Notes: generated from the letters alone by a model not told the origin. Shown: positions 25,499 to 34,778, numbered from the stretch's first letter. The stretch: DNA of 64,000 bases from an uncultured Haliea sp. (GCA_913061145.1 CAJXUQ010000001.1:186001-250000); one strand, 5' to 3'. Program-made: numbers and translations.

Positions 25499-27955
25499 TC
25501 AGTTACCGCCGAACTTCATGCCCACTTCCAGGCCGTACGTGCGCGGCTGGCCGTAGTAGGTCATGGTCCACAGGTCACCGACCGGCAGCTCACCAATCCG
25601 ATACTCCTCGTCAGTCAGGTTGCGACCATAGAGACGGGCGAAAAAGCGCTCATCGGCGGTGGTGTAGGTCACGCTGGCATTTACCAGGGTGCGATCGTCG
25701 GTAACGCCGTGCAGGTCAGAGGAGACATTCGAGTAGACGAATATTGCCTCATCTTCAAATGACAGACCCGCGATCCAGGTCAGGTCACCCGCCATGAAGT
25801 CGTGCACGTAGATGGCATCAAGGCCGTACTGCCATTCTGGTGCCCGGTTCACATCCTCGTTGCTCAGGTCGATATCGATCTCGCCGTCGAAGTTGGTGTC
25901 GGCCAGGAACTCGTCATACTCGCTCTTCAGGTAACCGAGGTTACCGCGCAGCGTCAGGTTATCGCTCAGCTCTGCGGTCATCTCCAGTTCCAGACCGTAG
26001 GAAGAGAGATCCGCCGCGTTGAAGAAGCGCGTTTCCTGGAAGCTGCCGCCAAAGCCGTTGTCGAAAATGGCCACCAGGTCGCGCTGCGCATCCGAGTACT
26101 CGACATAGAACGCCGCCATATTCAGACGCAGGCGATTGTCCATGAAGTCACCCTTCAGGCCGGCCTCGAAAGAGTCGGCAATCTCGGGATCGGTAGGTGC
26201 GGCAGAGGCTGCCGTAATGGGCGCACCCGATGTACCGGTCTGGTCGTTGTAGGCGCCGCTCTTGAAGCCTCGCGAATAGTTCAGGTAGCCAAACAGATCA
26301 TCCGAGAACGTATAGCTGGCGGTCAGGCGCCAGGTGGGCTCCTGCCAGGACTCGCTGTCGCGGAAGACGCCTTCGGAGTACTTGTTGAAGTCCGCCGCGT
26401 CGAGCCCGCTACCGAAGTCGCGCCAGGTGAGGTTGGGGTCGAATCCACCATTCAACTGCTGGAAAAAGACCTGGTTGCGGCCCGTCCAGCTCTTGGACTC
26501 GTCGGTGTAGCGCAGACCGCCGGAGAGCGTCAGCCGGTCATTGATGTCATAGCTGCCGTCAACGAATACGGCCCAGTTGTCCGCCTCCTGCTCGTTACAC
26601 AAGACTTGCGGGTTGTTATCCCACCAGGTCGGGTCGCCAAAGGCCGAGGAGCCCACGCCGAGAAGGTCGAGGAAACCCAGCACCTGAACCACGCAGAAGG
26701 TGGTTTCATCATCCTGGTAGAAACCACCGAGGACGAAATTGAACGGGCCATCGAAGTTCGAGGCGAGACGGACTTCCTGCTGGAATGTCTGCCGCTCATC
26801 GAGACGGTTGGCATCGAACAGTGAACCACCGGGGCCGACCTCGCCCGTGTAGGTGGATGGGAGCTCGCTTTCCTGTTCGCGGTAACCGGTCACAGAACTG
26901 AGAGTGTAATTGTCCAGCTGCCAGTCCATGTTCAGGTAATAGCCGTCAACGTCGACCTGGTGGCCGTTGGACATGTTGAGCAGCAAGTCATCACGGTTGG
27001 TGATACCACCTTTATCGACCTGGTCACCACCGGGGTCGGAGGTCAGCCCCAGCGCATTGAACACCAGCGGTGCGCCGGGCGGTGTACCGTTGGCCACCGG
27101 GGGCGAGTCGCCGTCATCCCGGATGATTTCGTATTGCGCCACTGCGGTGAAATTCGGCGAGGGCTCCCAAAGTGCTTTCAGTCGCGCCGAGATGGAGTCA
27201 TCGCCACCGATCTTGCTGCCATCACCACGGCCCGAGGTACCCAGCGCGGGGTGCAGCGGGTCGAACGCCGTCACCGGGCCATACTCGGCACCATTGCGCC
27301 AGTAGCCATCGGACTCCATATACAGGCCCGAAGCACGCAGGGCCAGCGTATCGCCGACCGCCACGTTACCGGCCACGCGGGTCTCGAAGCGACCGAAATT
27401 CTCCACCTTGCCCTGCACTTCCAGTGAGTTCTCGCCGAGCACCGGCCGCTTGGTCTTGACGTTGATCACCCCACCGGTGGTGTTTTTGCCGAACAGCGTG
27501 CCCTGCGGTCCGCGCAAAACCTCAATTTGCGCAATGTCGAACATTTCCAGCAGCTGTGTCTGGATGTTGGGCAGCACGAAATCATCTACCGTCACACCCA
27601 CCTGTGGATCCTGGTAGACGATGATAGATGTCTGGCCCACACCTCGCATGGCGAATGACGCGGCGTTGAACCCGGCGGGCTTGGCCGCCGAAAAGTTCGG
27701 CACCAGCGTGGCGATATCGCCCAGATCCCGCGGCGTCAACTGATTGATGTCATTGGATGTGATGGCACTCACAGCCACCGCTGTGGTTTGAATGTCGGTT
27801 TCACTGCGACGGTTCGCGGTGACCAACACTTCCTCCAGCGCGGCGCTTGCGGTGAGTGGCAAACCACTCAGCAGCGGTGCACTGCTCACGGCCAGCGCGA
27901 GCGGCAAAGCCCTGGCGGTAAAACGACCCTTCTTATCGTTGCTATTGTGCTTCAT
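25499..27955 (-). CDS. TonB-dependent outer-membrane receptor
   Basis: An 818-residue receptor. Signal peptide to about 38 (LTASAALEEVLVTANRRSETDIQ includes the TonB-box region). The plug has VEVLRGPQGTLFGKNTTGGVINVKT, and the barrel ends in GQPRTYGLEVGMKFGGN. ATG 27955 has AGGAG 9 bases upstream. It lies 100 bases downstream of the Rieske gene of the long leftward operon and ends in a strong terminator, so it is probably the last gene of that transcript or has its own weak promoter. It presumably takes up the same or a related substrate as the receptor at 19592-21838, from which it is clearly distinct in length and sequence. Confidence 0.92.
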   Translation of the reverse strand: MKHNSNDKKGRFTARALPLALAVSSAPLLSGLPLTASAALEEVLVTANRRSETDIQTTAVAVSAITSNDINQLTPRDLGDIATLVPNFSAAKPAGFNAASFAMRGVGQTSIIVYQDPQVGVTVDDFVLPNIQTQLLEMFDIAQIEVLRGPQGTLFGKNTTGGVINVKTKRPVLGENSLEVQGKVENFGRFETRVAGNVAVGDTLALRASGLYMESDGYWRNGAEYGPVTAFDPLHPALGTSGRGDGSKIGGDDSISARLKALWEPSPNFTAVAQYEIIRDDGDSPPVANGTPPGAPLVFNALGLTSDPGGDQVDKGGITNRDDLLLNMSNGHQVDVDGYYLNMDWQLDNYTLSSVTGYREQESELPSTYTGEVGPGGSLFDANRLDERQTFQQEVRLASNFDGPFNFVLGGFYQDDETTFCVVQVLGFLDLLGVGSSAFGDPTWWDNNPQVLCNEQEADNWAVFVDGSYDINDRLTLSGGLRYTDESKSWTGRNQVFFQQLNGGFDPNLTWRDFGSGLDAADFNKYSEGVFRDSESWQEPTWRLTASYTFSDDLFGYLNYSRGFKSGAYNDQTGTSGAPITAASAAPTDPEIADSFEAGLKGDFMDNRLRLNMAAFYVEYSDAQRDLVAIFDNGFGGSFQETRFFNAADLSSYGLELEMTAELSDNLTLRGNLGYLKSEYDEFLADTNFDGEIDIDLSNEDVNRAPEWQYGLDAIYVHDFMAGDLTWIAGLSFEDEAIFVYSNVSSDLHGVTDDRTLVNASVTYTTADERFFARLYGRNLTDEEYRIGELPVGDLWTMTYYGQPRTYGLEVGMKFGGN

Positions 27956-28055
27956 TGCGGCGTACTCCTGACATTATGATTTATGTGTAATTCAGTGGGC
28001 CGGGGCCGTGTTGAAGCGGCTCCCAACCCGTTTCGGTGCCCTCTACTCCATTGCA

Positions 28056-29411
28056 CTAACGCGCCAGCCTTCTCTCCAGTTCAACGTGAAAGTGTCTGAG
28101 ACGCTGCTCCTGTTCACTCCAGAGCTGGCCTTCAAAGCCCCGCGAGCGCATCCCCTGCTGCACCACGGGCAGCAGCGCCGAGTCCTGGCTCAGGACCAGG
28201 CCCAGGTTGGGGTCTTCCTCGATGCTGTAGTGCTCGGTGGCCGGACGCACGCGCCCGGTGGTGTCGGTGCCCTCGGGCAGCCCCATCCAGGCAGGCGGAC
28301 GATAGCTGCCGTCCTCCACCGGAAAAATCAGCGTCATGGTGTCGTAATAGAAACGCTCCGGGTCTGTCTCGTGGGGCAGGAAGCGCATCAGGAATACCGC
28401 TTCGGGGTGACAGCCTATCTGCACGTTGGGAAAAATGCCTGTCGCCCAGCTGTCTGACAGCTGTCCGTCAACAAAGCGCGAGTAATCCAGCCCCAGCCGC
28501 TCCGCGCGCTGGCGCTTGCCCTGCTGGATGGCTCGCCGCACATCGGCGGCGGTGCCGGTGAAACCCGAGGAATCCAGACCCGCGTCCTCCAGCATCATCT
28601 TCAGACCCTCGTTCACCGTGGCCTGGTCGTGCATGCGCGGGCTGGGCTGCCCCAGGGGTACGATCATGCGGCTCGCGCCGTTGGGATACAGGTCGTATTG
28701 CACATTCAGGTCGCCCATAACACCACGGGTTTCGGGGTGCACGGCGTGCAGGTGGTAGCTCTCGTAGAACGCCTCGACGCCGACCTTCCAGTTGGCACCC
28801 CACTCGCTGCGCACATGACGCGCGACCCGCATGTCGGCGATTCGGTAGGCTTCCAGATAGCCGTCCGGCAGTCCGATGGCCTCCTTCAGGGGCTGCTCCG
28901 GCGCGTCGTCCATGTTGATGAAGACGATACCGGCCAGGGTATCGCAGTGTACCGGCTTCAGGCCCGGACGGTGCGCCACAACCTCGGGCTTGAAATATTC
29001 CTCATCCGTTATGCGGCGCAAACGGCCATCGTTGTGAAAACTCCAGCTGTGGAAGGGGCAGACAAATACCTTGCGATTACCGCGGTCGTCCCACACCAGG
29101 CGCGCCCCCCGGTGGCTGCACACGTTGTAGAAAGCCTTGATACCCTCCTCGGTGCGGGTGACGATGATGGATTCGTCGCGGATGTTGAAAAGGAAAAAGT
29201 CGCCAACCTCCGGGATATCCGACTCCACACCGGCAATCAGCCACGAGCGGGTCCAGAGCCTGTCCCACTCGCGCTGCATATAGTCACGGCTGAAATAACC
29301 CTCTTTGCCGGCGATCTCCACGCCGTTATCCACCTCCGGCTGCTTCGCCTCCAGAGATTCCACCGGCGCATCGGGGTTGATTACCGCAATCGGTACACCT
29401 TTCGCATTCAT
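28056..29411 (-). CDS. Rieske non-haem iron oxygenase, alpha subunit
   Basis: A 451-residue ring-hydroxylating oxygenase. The [2Fe-2S] site is C98-x-H100 (NVCSHRG) and C118-x2-H121 (CPFHSW). The mononuclear iron site is in EAFYESYHLHAVHPE, where the two His of H-x4-H are visible. There is no beta subunit gene nearby, so it is probably a homo-oligomeric (alpha-only) type. No ferredoxin or reductase is adjacent, so electrons must come from elsewhere. It is coupled to the DUF35 gene by a 4-base overlap. It would hydroxylate or demethylate the island's substrate in the cytoplasm. The exact position of attack cannot be read. Confidence 0.93.
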   Translation of the reverse strand: MNAKGVPIAVINPDAPVESLEAKQPEVDNGVEIAGKEGYFSRDYMQREWDRLWTRSWLIAGVESDIPEVGDFFLFNIRDESIIVTRTEEGIKAFYNVCSHRGARLVWDDRGNRKVFVCPFHSWSFHNDGRLRRITDEEYFKPEVVAHRPGLKPVHCDTLAGIVFINMDDAPEQPLKEAIGLPDGYLEAYRIADMRVARHVRSEWGANWKVGVEAFYESYHLHAVHPETRGVMGDLNVQYDLYPNGASRMIVPLGQPSPRMHDQATVNEGLKMMLEDAGLDSSGFTGTAADVRRAIQQGKRQRAERLGLDYSRFVDGQLSDSWATGIFPNVQIGCHPEAVFLMRFLPHETDPERFYYDTMTLIFPVEDGSYRPPAWMGLPEGTDTTGRVRPATEHYSIEEDPNLGLVLSQDSALLPVVQQGMRSRGFEGQLWSEQEQRLRHFHVELERRLAR

Positions 29412-29821
29412 GATGAACTACCTCTCTGCCTGTCGAGCGTGAACACGGGAAGGGCAACGCTTTCGGACCAGGAGGCAAACGCCACCTGCACCGGAAGCCC
29501 TACCGCGATGGTTTCCGGGGCGCAATCGACGATGTGACTCATCAGCGTCGGCCCCTCCTGCAACTTGATCAGCGCCACCACGTACGGTGCGTCATAGGCC
29601 CTGGAGATGGGTCTGCGCACCACGGTGAAGCTGATGATTTCACCGCGCCCCGTGGCAGCGACCCATTCCAGCTCTTCACTGAAGCAGTGGGCACACATGA
29701 TGCGCGGGTAAAACTGGTGAAGACCACAGCGACTGCAGCACTGCAGGCGCAATTCGCCCACACGGCAACCGGCGATGTAGGCATCGGCAAGTGCACCGCT
29801 GCTCGGCTGGATACGTTCCAC
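29408..29821 (-). CDS. DUF35 (Zn-ribbon plus OB-fold) partner protein
   Basis: A 137-residue protein. I choose GTG 29821 because GGAGGAGGG sits just upstream and the thiolase gene ends 1 base before; the longer frame is antisense-like extension. The zinc ribbon is CSRCGLHQFYPRIMCAHC (two CxxC pairs, about 30-47), then an OB fold (EWVAATGRGEIISFTVVRRP, YVVALIKLQEGPTLMSHIV). DUF35 proteins bind thiolase-fold enzymes and in steroid side-chain degradation supply the partner domain of the Ltp2 aldolase. Its position directly after a Cys-less thiolase-like gene supports that pairing. Confidence 0.88.
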   Translation of the reverse strand: MERIQPSSGALADAYIAGCRVGELRLQCCSRCGLHQFYPRIMCAHCFSEELEWVAATGRGEIISFTVVRRPISRAYDAPYVVALIKLQEGPTLMSHIVDCAPETIAVGLPVQVAFASWSESVALPVFTLDRQRGSSS

Positions 29822-29822
29822 G

Positions 29823-30992
29823 TCAGCCCTCCTCCCTGCCCAGTATGAGCGTGCTGTGACTGGACATGATGCCGCCCTGCGCATGCAGGAGCCCGTAACG
29901 GGCATTCCCGATCTGCCGCTCACCGGCCGTGTGTCGCAGCTGCCAGACCGACTCGGTCAGCGCAAACATGGACCCCGGGTTGCCGGGATGACAATGAGAC
30001 AGCAGGCCACCGTGGGTATTCACCGGCAGCTGTCCCGCCGGACCGATACCTGCCTCGCAGACGAAGGCCCCGCCCTCTCCCTTGGCACAAAAACCCAGAT
30101 CCTCAAGCTCCACCAGCACGGTAGGCGTAAAGCAGTCGTAGAGCTGCGCAAAGTCCATGTCGACGGGGCGCAGGCCCGCCATGGCATAGGCCCTCTGGCC
30201 CGATTCGCGGGCGGCGGAGGCGGTGAGGTCCTGCGCCTGGCTGATGTGCTCATGACCATGACCTTCACCCACACCCAGCACATAGACGGGGGGCTGGCGA
30301 AAATCGCGCGCACGTTCGGCCGATGTGAGAATGATCGCTGCACCGCCATCCGACACCAGGGAACAATCCAGCAGGTGCAGCGGATCGGCAATCATGCGCG
30401 AATTGAGCACATCGTCGACCGTGATCGGCTCGCGCATCTGCGCCGCGGGATTGCGCGCGGCATGCGCCCGGCAGGCGACCGCGATTTCCGCAAAATGCTC
30501 GGGCCGGGTGCCGTAGCGCGCCATATGCGCCTGCGCGATCAGCGCATAGTACGCGGGCACCGTGGGACCGTAGGGCTGCTCGTATTGCGGGTGTCCGGTG
30601 GATGACTGCATCAGCATGGCCTGGTCGCGGGAGAGGCCGCTGCGCAGACTGTCCGCCATCGCAATCACGACCACCTCGGCCATACCGGTCACAATCGCCG
30701 ATGCCGCGTGGTGCAACACGGAGAAGGTCGTGCCACCGCCGGCGCCGGCGGCAAAACAGTACCGCGGCGTGATGGCAAGATATTCCGCAATGGCTTCTGC
30801 GTGGTACAGCATCGGTTGCGCCATACTGTTACAGGTGACCAGGCCGTCCACCTCATCCTTGCCAATGCCGGCATCAGCCAGCGCCAACAGGATGGATTCG
30901 ACACACAGCTCGGTGGCCGTCCTGTCCGGCACCACGCCAACCCGGGTATCCGCTGCACCGACGATGGCTACCTTGCCGCGCAAGCTGCTCAC
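29823..30992 (-). CDS. Thiolase-superfamily protein lacking the nucleophilic Cys (Ltp2-like)
   Basis: A 389-residue protein with GTG start at 30992 (VSSLRGKVAIVGAADT). It has the SCP2/lipid-transfer-thiolase layout, but the usual active-site Cys segment reads AAGAGGGTTFSVLHHAA, so no nucleophile is seen. Other conserved parts are kept: FAQLYDCFTPTVLVELEDLGFC and NTHGGLLSHCHPGNPGSM. Thiolase-fold proteins of this kind paired with DUF35 include Ltp2, a retro-aldolase that cleaves a beta-hydroxyacyl-CoA side chain. Given the two MaoC genes next door, I infer the same chemistry. A condensing role is less likely without the Cys. Confidence 0.85.
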   Translation of the reverse strand: MSSLRGKVAIVGAADTRVGVVPDRTATELCVESILLALADAGIGKDEVDGLVTCNSMAQPMLYHAEAIAEYLAITPRYCFAAGAGGGTTFSVLHHAASAIVTGMAEVVVIAMADSLRSGLSRDQAMLMQSSTGHPQYEQPYGPTVPAYYALIAQAHMARYGTRPEHFAEIAVACRAHAARNPAAQMREPITVDDVLNSRMIADPLHLLDCSLVSDGGAAIILTSAERARDFRQPPVYVLGVGEGHGHEHISQAQDLTASAARESGQRAYAMAGLRPVDMDFAQLYDCFTPTVLVELEDLGFCAKGEGGAFVCEAGIGPAGQLPVNTHGGLLSHCHPGNPGSMFALTESVWQLRHTAGERQIGNARYGLLHAQGGIMSSHSTLILGREEG

Positions 30993-31014
30993 GGTGTGTC
31001 CCCCGCGCCGTTCA

Positions 31015-31452
31015 TCATGTGTCCAGCACCGCGGTCGCCACGCCGGGGGTGACCACCTCTCCCGCCGCGTTTCTGATAAACACGTCAATCCGCACCGCAC
31101 CCGAGGCGGGATCGACCTCGATCACACTGCCCCCGGAAACCAGGGTTTCGCCAATATAGCTTGCGGCGCGATTGGAGTATTCGATGGACACGAGGCGACC
31201 GTTGTCACCCAGCCACTCCTCCACACACTGATTCAGCCAGTCCCCCAGCATGGGCCCGGCAATCACCAGGCCAGGATAGCCCTCCACCTCTCTCGCGTAG
31301 GGCTCGTCAAAATGAATCCTGTGCGCATTCCACAACGCGGCGTTGTACAGAAACAGCTGCACGTTGTCGGGCGTAAGCTCACGCTCCGGCAGTGTGTCGC
31401 CGACCTGCACGGACATCGGGATTTGTTTTTCAGACAGCGCCAAATCGCTCAC
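31015..31452 (-). CDS. MaoC-like (hotdog) enoyl-CoA hydratase subunit
   Basis: A 145-residue single-hotdog protein carrying the hydratase-2 type segment NAALWNAHRIHFDEPYAREVEGYPGLVIAGPMLG (only the key bases Trp-Asn-x-His-Arg-Ile-His are needed). Such half-size MaoC proteins usually pair with a second hotdog protein to make one active site, as in ChsH1/ChsH2. The upstream gene 31449-31904 is a hotdog partner lacking this catalytic segment, and the two overlap by 4 bases. It should hydrate a CoA-bound side-chain enoyl to the 3-hydroxyacyl-CoA used by the thiolase-like aldolase. Confidence 0.85.
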   Translation of the reverse strand: MSDLALSEKQIPMSVQVGDTLPERELTPDNVQLFLYNAALWNAHRIHFDEPYAREVEGYPGLVIAGPMLGDWLNQCVEEWLGDNGRLVSIEYSNRAASYIGETLVSGGSVIEVDPASGAVRIDVFIRNAAGEVVTPGVATAVLDT

Positions 31453-31904
31453 CTCAGAATACGTGTGGTTTGTTCACGGATGACCGGTTCACCCGCATCG
31501 TTGACGATCTGCATGTCGACTTCATAGAAAATCAGTGGGCCGGAGCGGCCGTGCTTCTCGTAGATGTTGGTCAGCGTGCGCGTTGCGGTGAGCCAGTCGC
31601 CCGGATACACCGGTTTGAAGTAGTCGATTTTCAGGCCACCCGCCATCGCCCGCTCCAGCGGAAATTTGGGCAGCAGCGAATCGATTGAAACACCGTCCGG
31701 CGTCAGTTCGTCAAGCTCCACCACATCCCAGAACAGCGCCACGTGGAACATGGGCGGAGCCTGATCGCCATCGAGGTATTTGCGTTGGCGGTTCCCCGTC
31801 GCTATCGCGTATTTCCGAATATCGCGGCGGGTAACCAGCTCGCGATGCGGTGTGCTTTGGCGGCCGATCGTGGCCAGCAGCTCGTCACTGAGCAGGTTTG
31901 TCAT
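31449..31904 (-). CDS. MaoC N-terminal-type hotdog partner subunit
   Basis: A 151-residue protein of the FAS1-dehydratase/MaoC N-domain kind: TRRDIRKYAIATGNRQRKYLDGDQAPPMFHVALFWD and, after a gap, GGLKIDYFKPVYPGDWLTATRTLTNIYEKHGRSG (given here only as landmarks near residues 25 and 90). It lacks the His/Asp catalytic stretch of the downstream subunit, as expected for the substrate-binding half of a two-chain hydratase. It overlaps both neighbours by 4 bases (start in the CoA ligase end, stop in the MaoC start). Confidence 0.85.
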   Translation of the reverse strand: MTNLLSDELLATIGRQSTPHRELVTRRDIRKYAIATGNRQRKYLDGDQAPPMFHVALFWDVVELDELTPDGVSIDSLLPKFPLERAMAGGLKIDYFKPVYPGDWLTATRTLTNIYEKHGRSGPLIFYEVDMQIVNDAGEPVIREQTTRILR

Positions 31905-33457
31905 ACCTTCCTCTCTCCCTGATTCCAGTAGGGGTCGCGCAATTCACGCTTGAGAATTTTTCCCGTGGGCGCCTTCGGCAGGCTGTCCACGAAATCCACC
32001 GAACGCGGCTTCTGGTAGGACGCCAGGTGCTCGCTGGCAGCGGCAATGATCTCCTGCTCGGTGGCCTGCATGCCCGGCTTGAGCACGACAACCGCTTTTA
32101 CCGACTCACCCCACTGCGCATCCGGCACTCCGAACACGGCGGACTCCAGCACCGCAGGGTGCTGGTGAATCGCGGCCTCCACCTGGGTGCTGTAAATGTT
32201 TTCACCGCCGGATATGATCATGTCCTTGGCACGATCAACAATGAAGATGTAGCCTTCCTCATCCCAGACCGCCACGTCTCCGGTGTGCATCCAGCCATCG
32301 CGCAGGGTCTCGGCGGTGAGGTCCGGGCGCTGCCAATAGCCCACCATGTTGGCTTCCGACTGCACCAGTATTTCGCCCGGTGTCACGCCATCGCGCGGCA
32401 CCGGTTCGCCACGGGCGTCAACCAGTTTGATGGTGGTCATGAAGCCTTCCCGCCCACAGGAACTCAGCCGCTCGGGATGGATGCCGGCGATCGCGTTGGC
32501 ATGGTCCTCCTGGGAGAGAAAGCTCATGGTCATGCCTTCGGTCTGCCCGTAGCCCTGGATCAGGGTACAGGGAAAGGCCTCCAGCGCCGCCTTCACCACG
32601 CTGTGCGGCATCGGCCCCCCGCCGTACTGGATGTTCCGGAGGCTGCTGAGGTCGTAATCGGCGAAGTTGTCCACCGCCATCATCCAGTTGAGCATGGTGG
32701 TGATGCCGAGGAAGGCCGACACACGCTCGCGCTGGATAACCTCCAGCGCGAGCCGGGCCTCGAAGTTGATCAACACCAGTGGACAGCCATGGGCCATGTA
32801 GTTCATGGCCAGACCTACCGGTATGTGAAACATCTGGCCGGTGAGCATGTAGACGTCGGAGGGTACAATGCGCTCGGCGACGGTCTGGTTGATCATGCCG
32901 GCAAACAGGGAACGATGCGTGTGCAGCGCCCCCTTGGATTCACCGGTGGTGCCGCCGGTATAGAGGATCAGGACCGGATCATCGCCCCCCGTCGACGCGG
33001 ACTGTGGGGGTTCCTGCGCACTCGCCTGAGCCAGCAACGCCTCGTAACTGCCATCGCTGTCCTCGCCGAACGCAAAGGCATGGGGAATGGCGGCCTGCGC
33101 CACAAGGGTCGTCGCCTCGTCCGCGTACTCGGCAGCATACATGAGCACCGCCGGCTCCCCGTCACTGGCAATCTTGAGCAGCTCCGGCGTCCCCAAACGC
33201 CAGTTCAGGGGCTGCACAATGAGGCCGACCCTCGCGCAGCCGTAATACACCTCCATGTACTCGATGCAGTTGCGCGCCAGCACCGCAACACGATCGCCCC
33301 TGGCAAGCCCCAGCTGTTGCATGAGCGCATTACCCAGGCGGCAGACGCGTTCGTCGAGCTCGCCGTAGGTCATCCGGCGGCTGGTCGACACGTCGATCAG
33401 CGCCTCGCGAGCGGGTGTCAGGCGTGCGGTTTTCGCCGGGATTTTGCCGATATTCAC
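31901..33457 (-). CDS. AMP-forming acyl-CoA ligase (FadD-like)
   Basis: A 518-residue ANL enzyme: P-loop YTGGTTGESKGALHTH, QGYGQTEGMT (A5 motif), GWMHTGDVAVWDEEGY (A7/A8 hinge region) and PTGKILKRELR with the catalytic Lys. It follows the NTF2-like gene by 12 bases and overlaps the MaoC partner by 4. It would activate the free acid substrate or a side-chain acid intermediate as a CoA thioester so that the hydratase and aldolase can act. Substrate specificity cannot be read. Confidence 0.92.
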   Translation of the reverse strand: MNIGKIPAKTARLTPAREALIDVSTSRRMTYGELDERVCRLGNALMQQLGLARGDRVAVLARNCIEYMEVYYGCARVGLIVQPLNWRLGTPELLKIASDGEPAVLMYAAEYADEATTLVAQAAIPHAFAFGEDSDGSYEALLAQASAQEPPQSASTGGDDPVLILYTGGTTGESKGALHTHRSLFAGMINQTVAERIVPSDVYMLTGQMFHIPVGLAMNYMAHGCPLVLINFEARLALEVIQRERVSAFLGITTMLNWMMAVDNFADYDLSSLRNIQYGGGPMPHSVVKAALEAFPCTLIQGYGQTEGMTMSFLSQEDHANAIAGIHPERLSSCGREGFMTTIKLVDARGEPVPRDGVTPGEILVQSEANMVGYWQRPDLTAETLRDGWMHTGDVAVWDEEGYIFIVDRAKDMIISGGENIYSTQVEAAIHQHPAVLESAVFGVPDAQWGESVKAVVVLKPGMQATEQEIIAAASEHLASYQKPRSVDFVDSLPKAPTGKILKRELRDPYWNQGERKV

Positions 33458-33469
33458 GCGTCGCTTCCG

Positions 33470-33901
33470 TCAGTAGCTCTTGTCGAGATCCAGGTGCCGG
33501 CGCAGCAGCGCCCACTGCCCGTCGCGCAGCACCACGTGGTCGCGATACACCCCGGCCGACAGCAACGTGATAGCCCCGTCCTCCGTCGCCAGCAGGGTCA
33601 AGTTGGAGACCACGGGCACGCCCTCCCCGGGTTCGTTTGCGGTCGGGAAAAAAATGTTTGAAACAACGTGGCGACGTTTGTCGGTCTGCTCTGCCATGGC
33701 ACCCGTCATCAGCGCCATGATGCCGTCCCGGGACTCGAAGGGACCAACAAGGTCGCCGCCAGCGATACGCATGGTGAACGTCGCATCCTCTGCAAAGCAG
33801 GCTGCCAACATCTCGACCTCCCGCTCATCCAGCGCGTAGGCAGCGCGTGACAGCAGTTCATGGATCGCCAGTTTGCTGGCCGTATCAAGCGATGCGTTCA
33901 T
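33470..33901 (-). CDS. NTF2/SnoaL-like protein
   Basis: A 143-residue NTF2-like protein: HELLSRAAYALDEREVEMLAACFAEDATF (landmark of the N-terminal helices and first strand), FESRDGIMALM, RRHVVSNIFF and DHVVLRDGQWALLRRHLDLD. This is the third such protein in the island, and each one is beside an SDR. Its start overlaps the upstream SDR stop by 4 bases. It could act as a small isomerase, dehydratase or hydroxylase-type enzyme; no reaction can be assigned from sequence alone. Confidence 0.85.
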   Translation of the reverse strand: MNASLDTASKLAIHELLSRAAYALDEREVEMLAACFAEDATFTMRIAGGDLVGPFESRDGIMALMTGAMAEQTDKRRHVVSNIFFPTANEPGEGVPVVSNLTLLATEDGAITLLSAGVYRDHVVLRDGQWALLRRHLDLDKSY

Positions 33902-34713
33902 GCGCCTTCTCCCATGCCCAGGATATCCAGGGTCCCGCGCCAGGCCAGCGACCCCCCGTCGATCAGCCAGACAGCGCCATTGATGAAGCTCGCCGCGGGA
34001 CTTGCCAGGAAACAGACCAGTTCCGCCACATCCTCGGGCTTGCCCATGCGGGGAATCAGGTGCGTCAAGGTCATGGTGTTCAACATGGTGGCGGGATCCG
34101 GTGCGGCGGCAAGAAAATCGTCAACCATCTTGGTGTGAATGGACCCGGGGCAGTAGCAGTTCACGCGAATGCCGTCTGCCGCAAGATCCACCGCGAGCAT
34201 TTTCGTCATCTGCATCACCGCGCCTTTGCTCGATCCATAGGCAACGCAATTGGGGTAGCCGGCAATCGAGCTGGTGGAGCCCGCATTGATGATCGATGCC
34301 TGCGAACTCTTTCGCAGCCAGGGCAGCGCGTATTTGGCGCAGAGCCAGGGCCCGAGAACGTTCACCGCCATTACCTTGTCGAAGGTGCTGCGCGACATGG
34401 TTTCCAGTGTGAGCCCGCCACCGAGCATACTTTCGTGAATGCCCGCATTGTTGTGCAGCACATCGATGCCACCGAGCTGTTCACCGGCGGCCTGCATCAG
34501 CGCCTGCACCTGATTTTCGTCGGTGACATCGCAGTGCTGGTAATGCGCCACGCCACCCGCGTCACGAATGGCTTGCACGACCGTGCGACCATTCTCGTCG
34601 TTGGTGTCGGACACCATTACCCGAGCGCCGTACCGCGCCGCGACCTGAGCCGTTCCGGAACCGATACCGGCGCCGGCACCGGTGATGACAAAGTTCATTC
34701 CGCTAATCTGCAT
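33898..34713 (-). CDS. SDR-family oxidoreductase, first gene of the long catabolic operon
   Basis: A 271-residue classical SDR: TGAGAGIGSG cofactor loop, SDTND after beta-2 (Asp suggests NAD), NNAG, NAGSTS with the catalytic Ser, and YGSSKGA with Tyr and Lys. It heads a tightly packed leftward operon (34713 to 28056, seven of eight junctions within 24 bases). It is divergent from the TetR gene at 34839, with two palindromes between them. It should oxidise a hydroxyl or reduce a ketone of the island's substrate. Confidence 0.92.
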   Translation of the reverse strand: MQISGMNFVITGAGAGIGSGTAQVAARYGARVMVSDTNDENGRTVVQAIRDAGGVAHYQHCDVTDENQVQALMQAAGEQLGGIDVLHNNAGIHESMLGGGLTLETMSRSTFDKVMAVNVLGPWLCAKYALPWLRKSSQASIINAGSTSSIAGYPNCVAYGSSKGAVMQMTKMLAVDLAADGIRVNCYCPGSIHTKMVDDFLAAAPDPATMLNTMTLTHLIPRMGKPEDVAELVCFLASPAASFINGAVWLIDGGSLAWRGTLDILGMGEGA

Positions 34714-34756
34714 TTATTGTTATCTCACTGATTTATGCCCGAAGGATAGATTCCAT

Positions 34757-34771
34757 TTGAACATTGTTCAA
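34757..34771. promoter_or_regulatory. TetR-type operator, second family, copy 1
   Basis: TTGAACATTGTTCAA is an inverted repeat (TTGAAC and GTTCAA around 3 bases). It lies between the divergent SDR operon and TetR gene. Its centre is 22 bases, about two helical turns, from the second copy. Confidence 0.75.
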
Positions 34772-34778
34772 GATATTT

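Noticed and set aside
31898-33661. Plus-strand frame of 587 residues opposite the CoA ligase.
   Set aside because: It mirrors the ligase and NTF2-like genes on the other strand, has no recognisable domain, and its neighbours form a coupled minus-strand operon.
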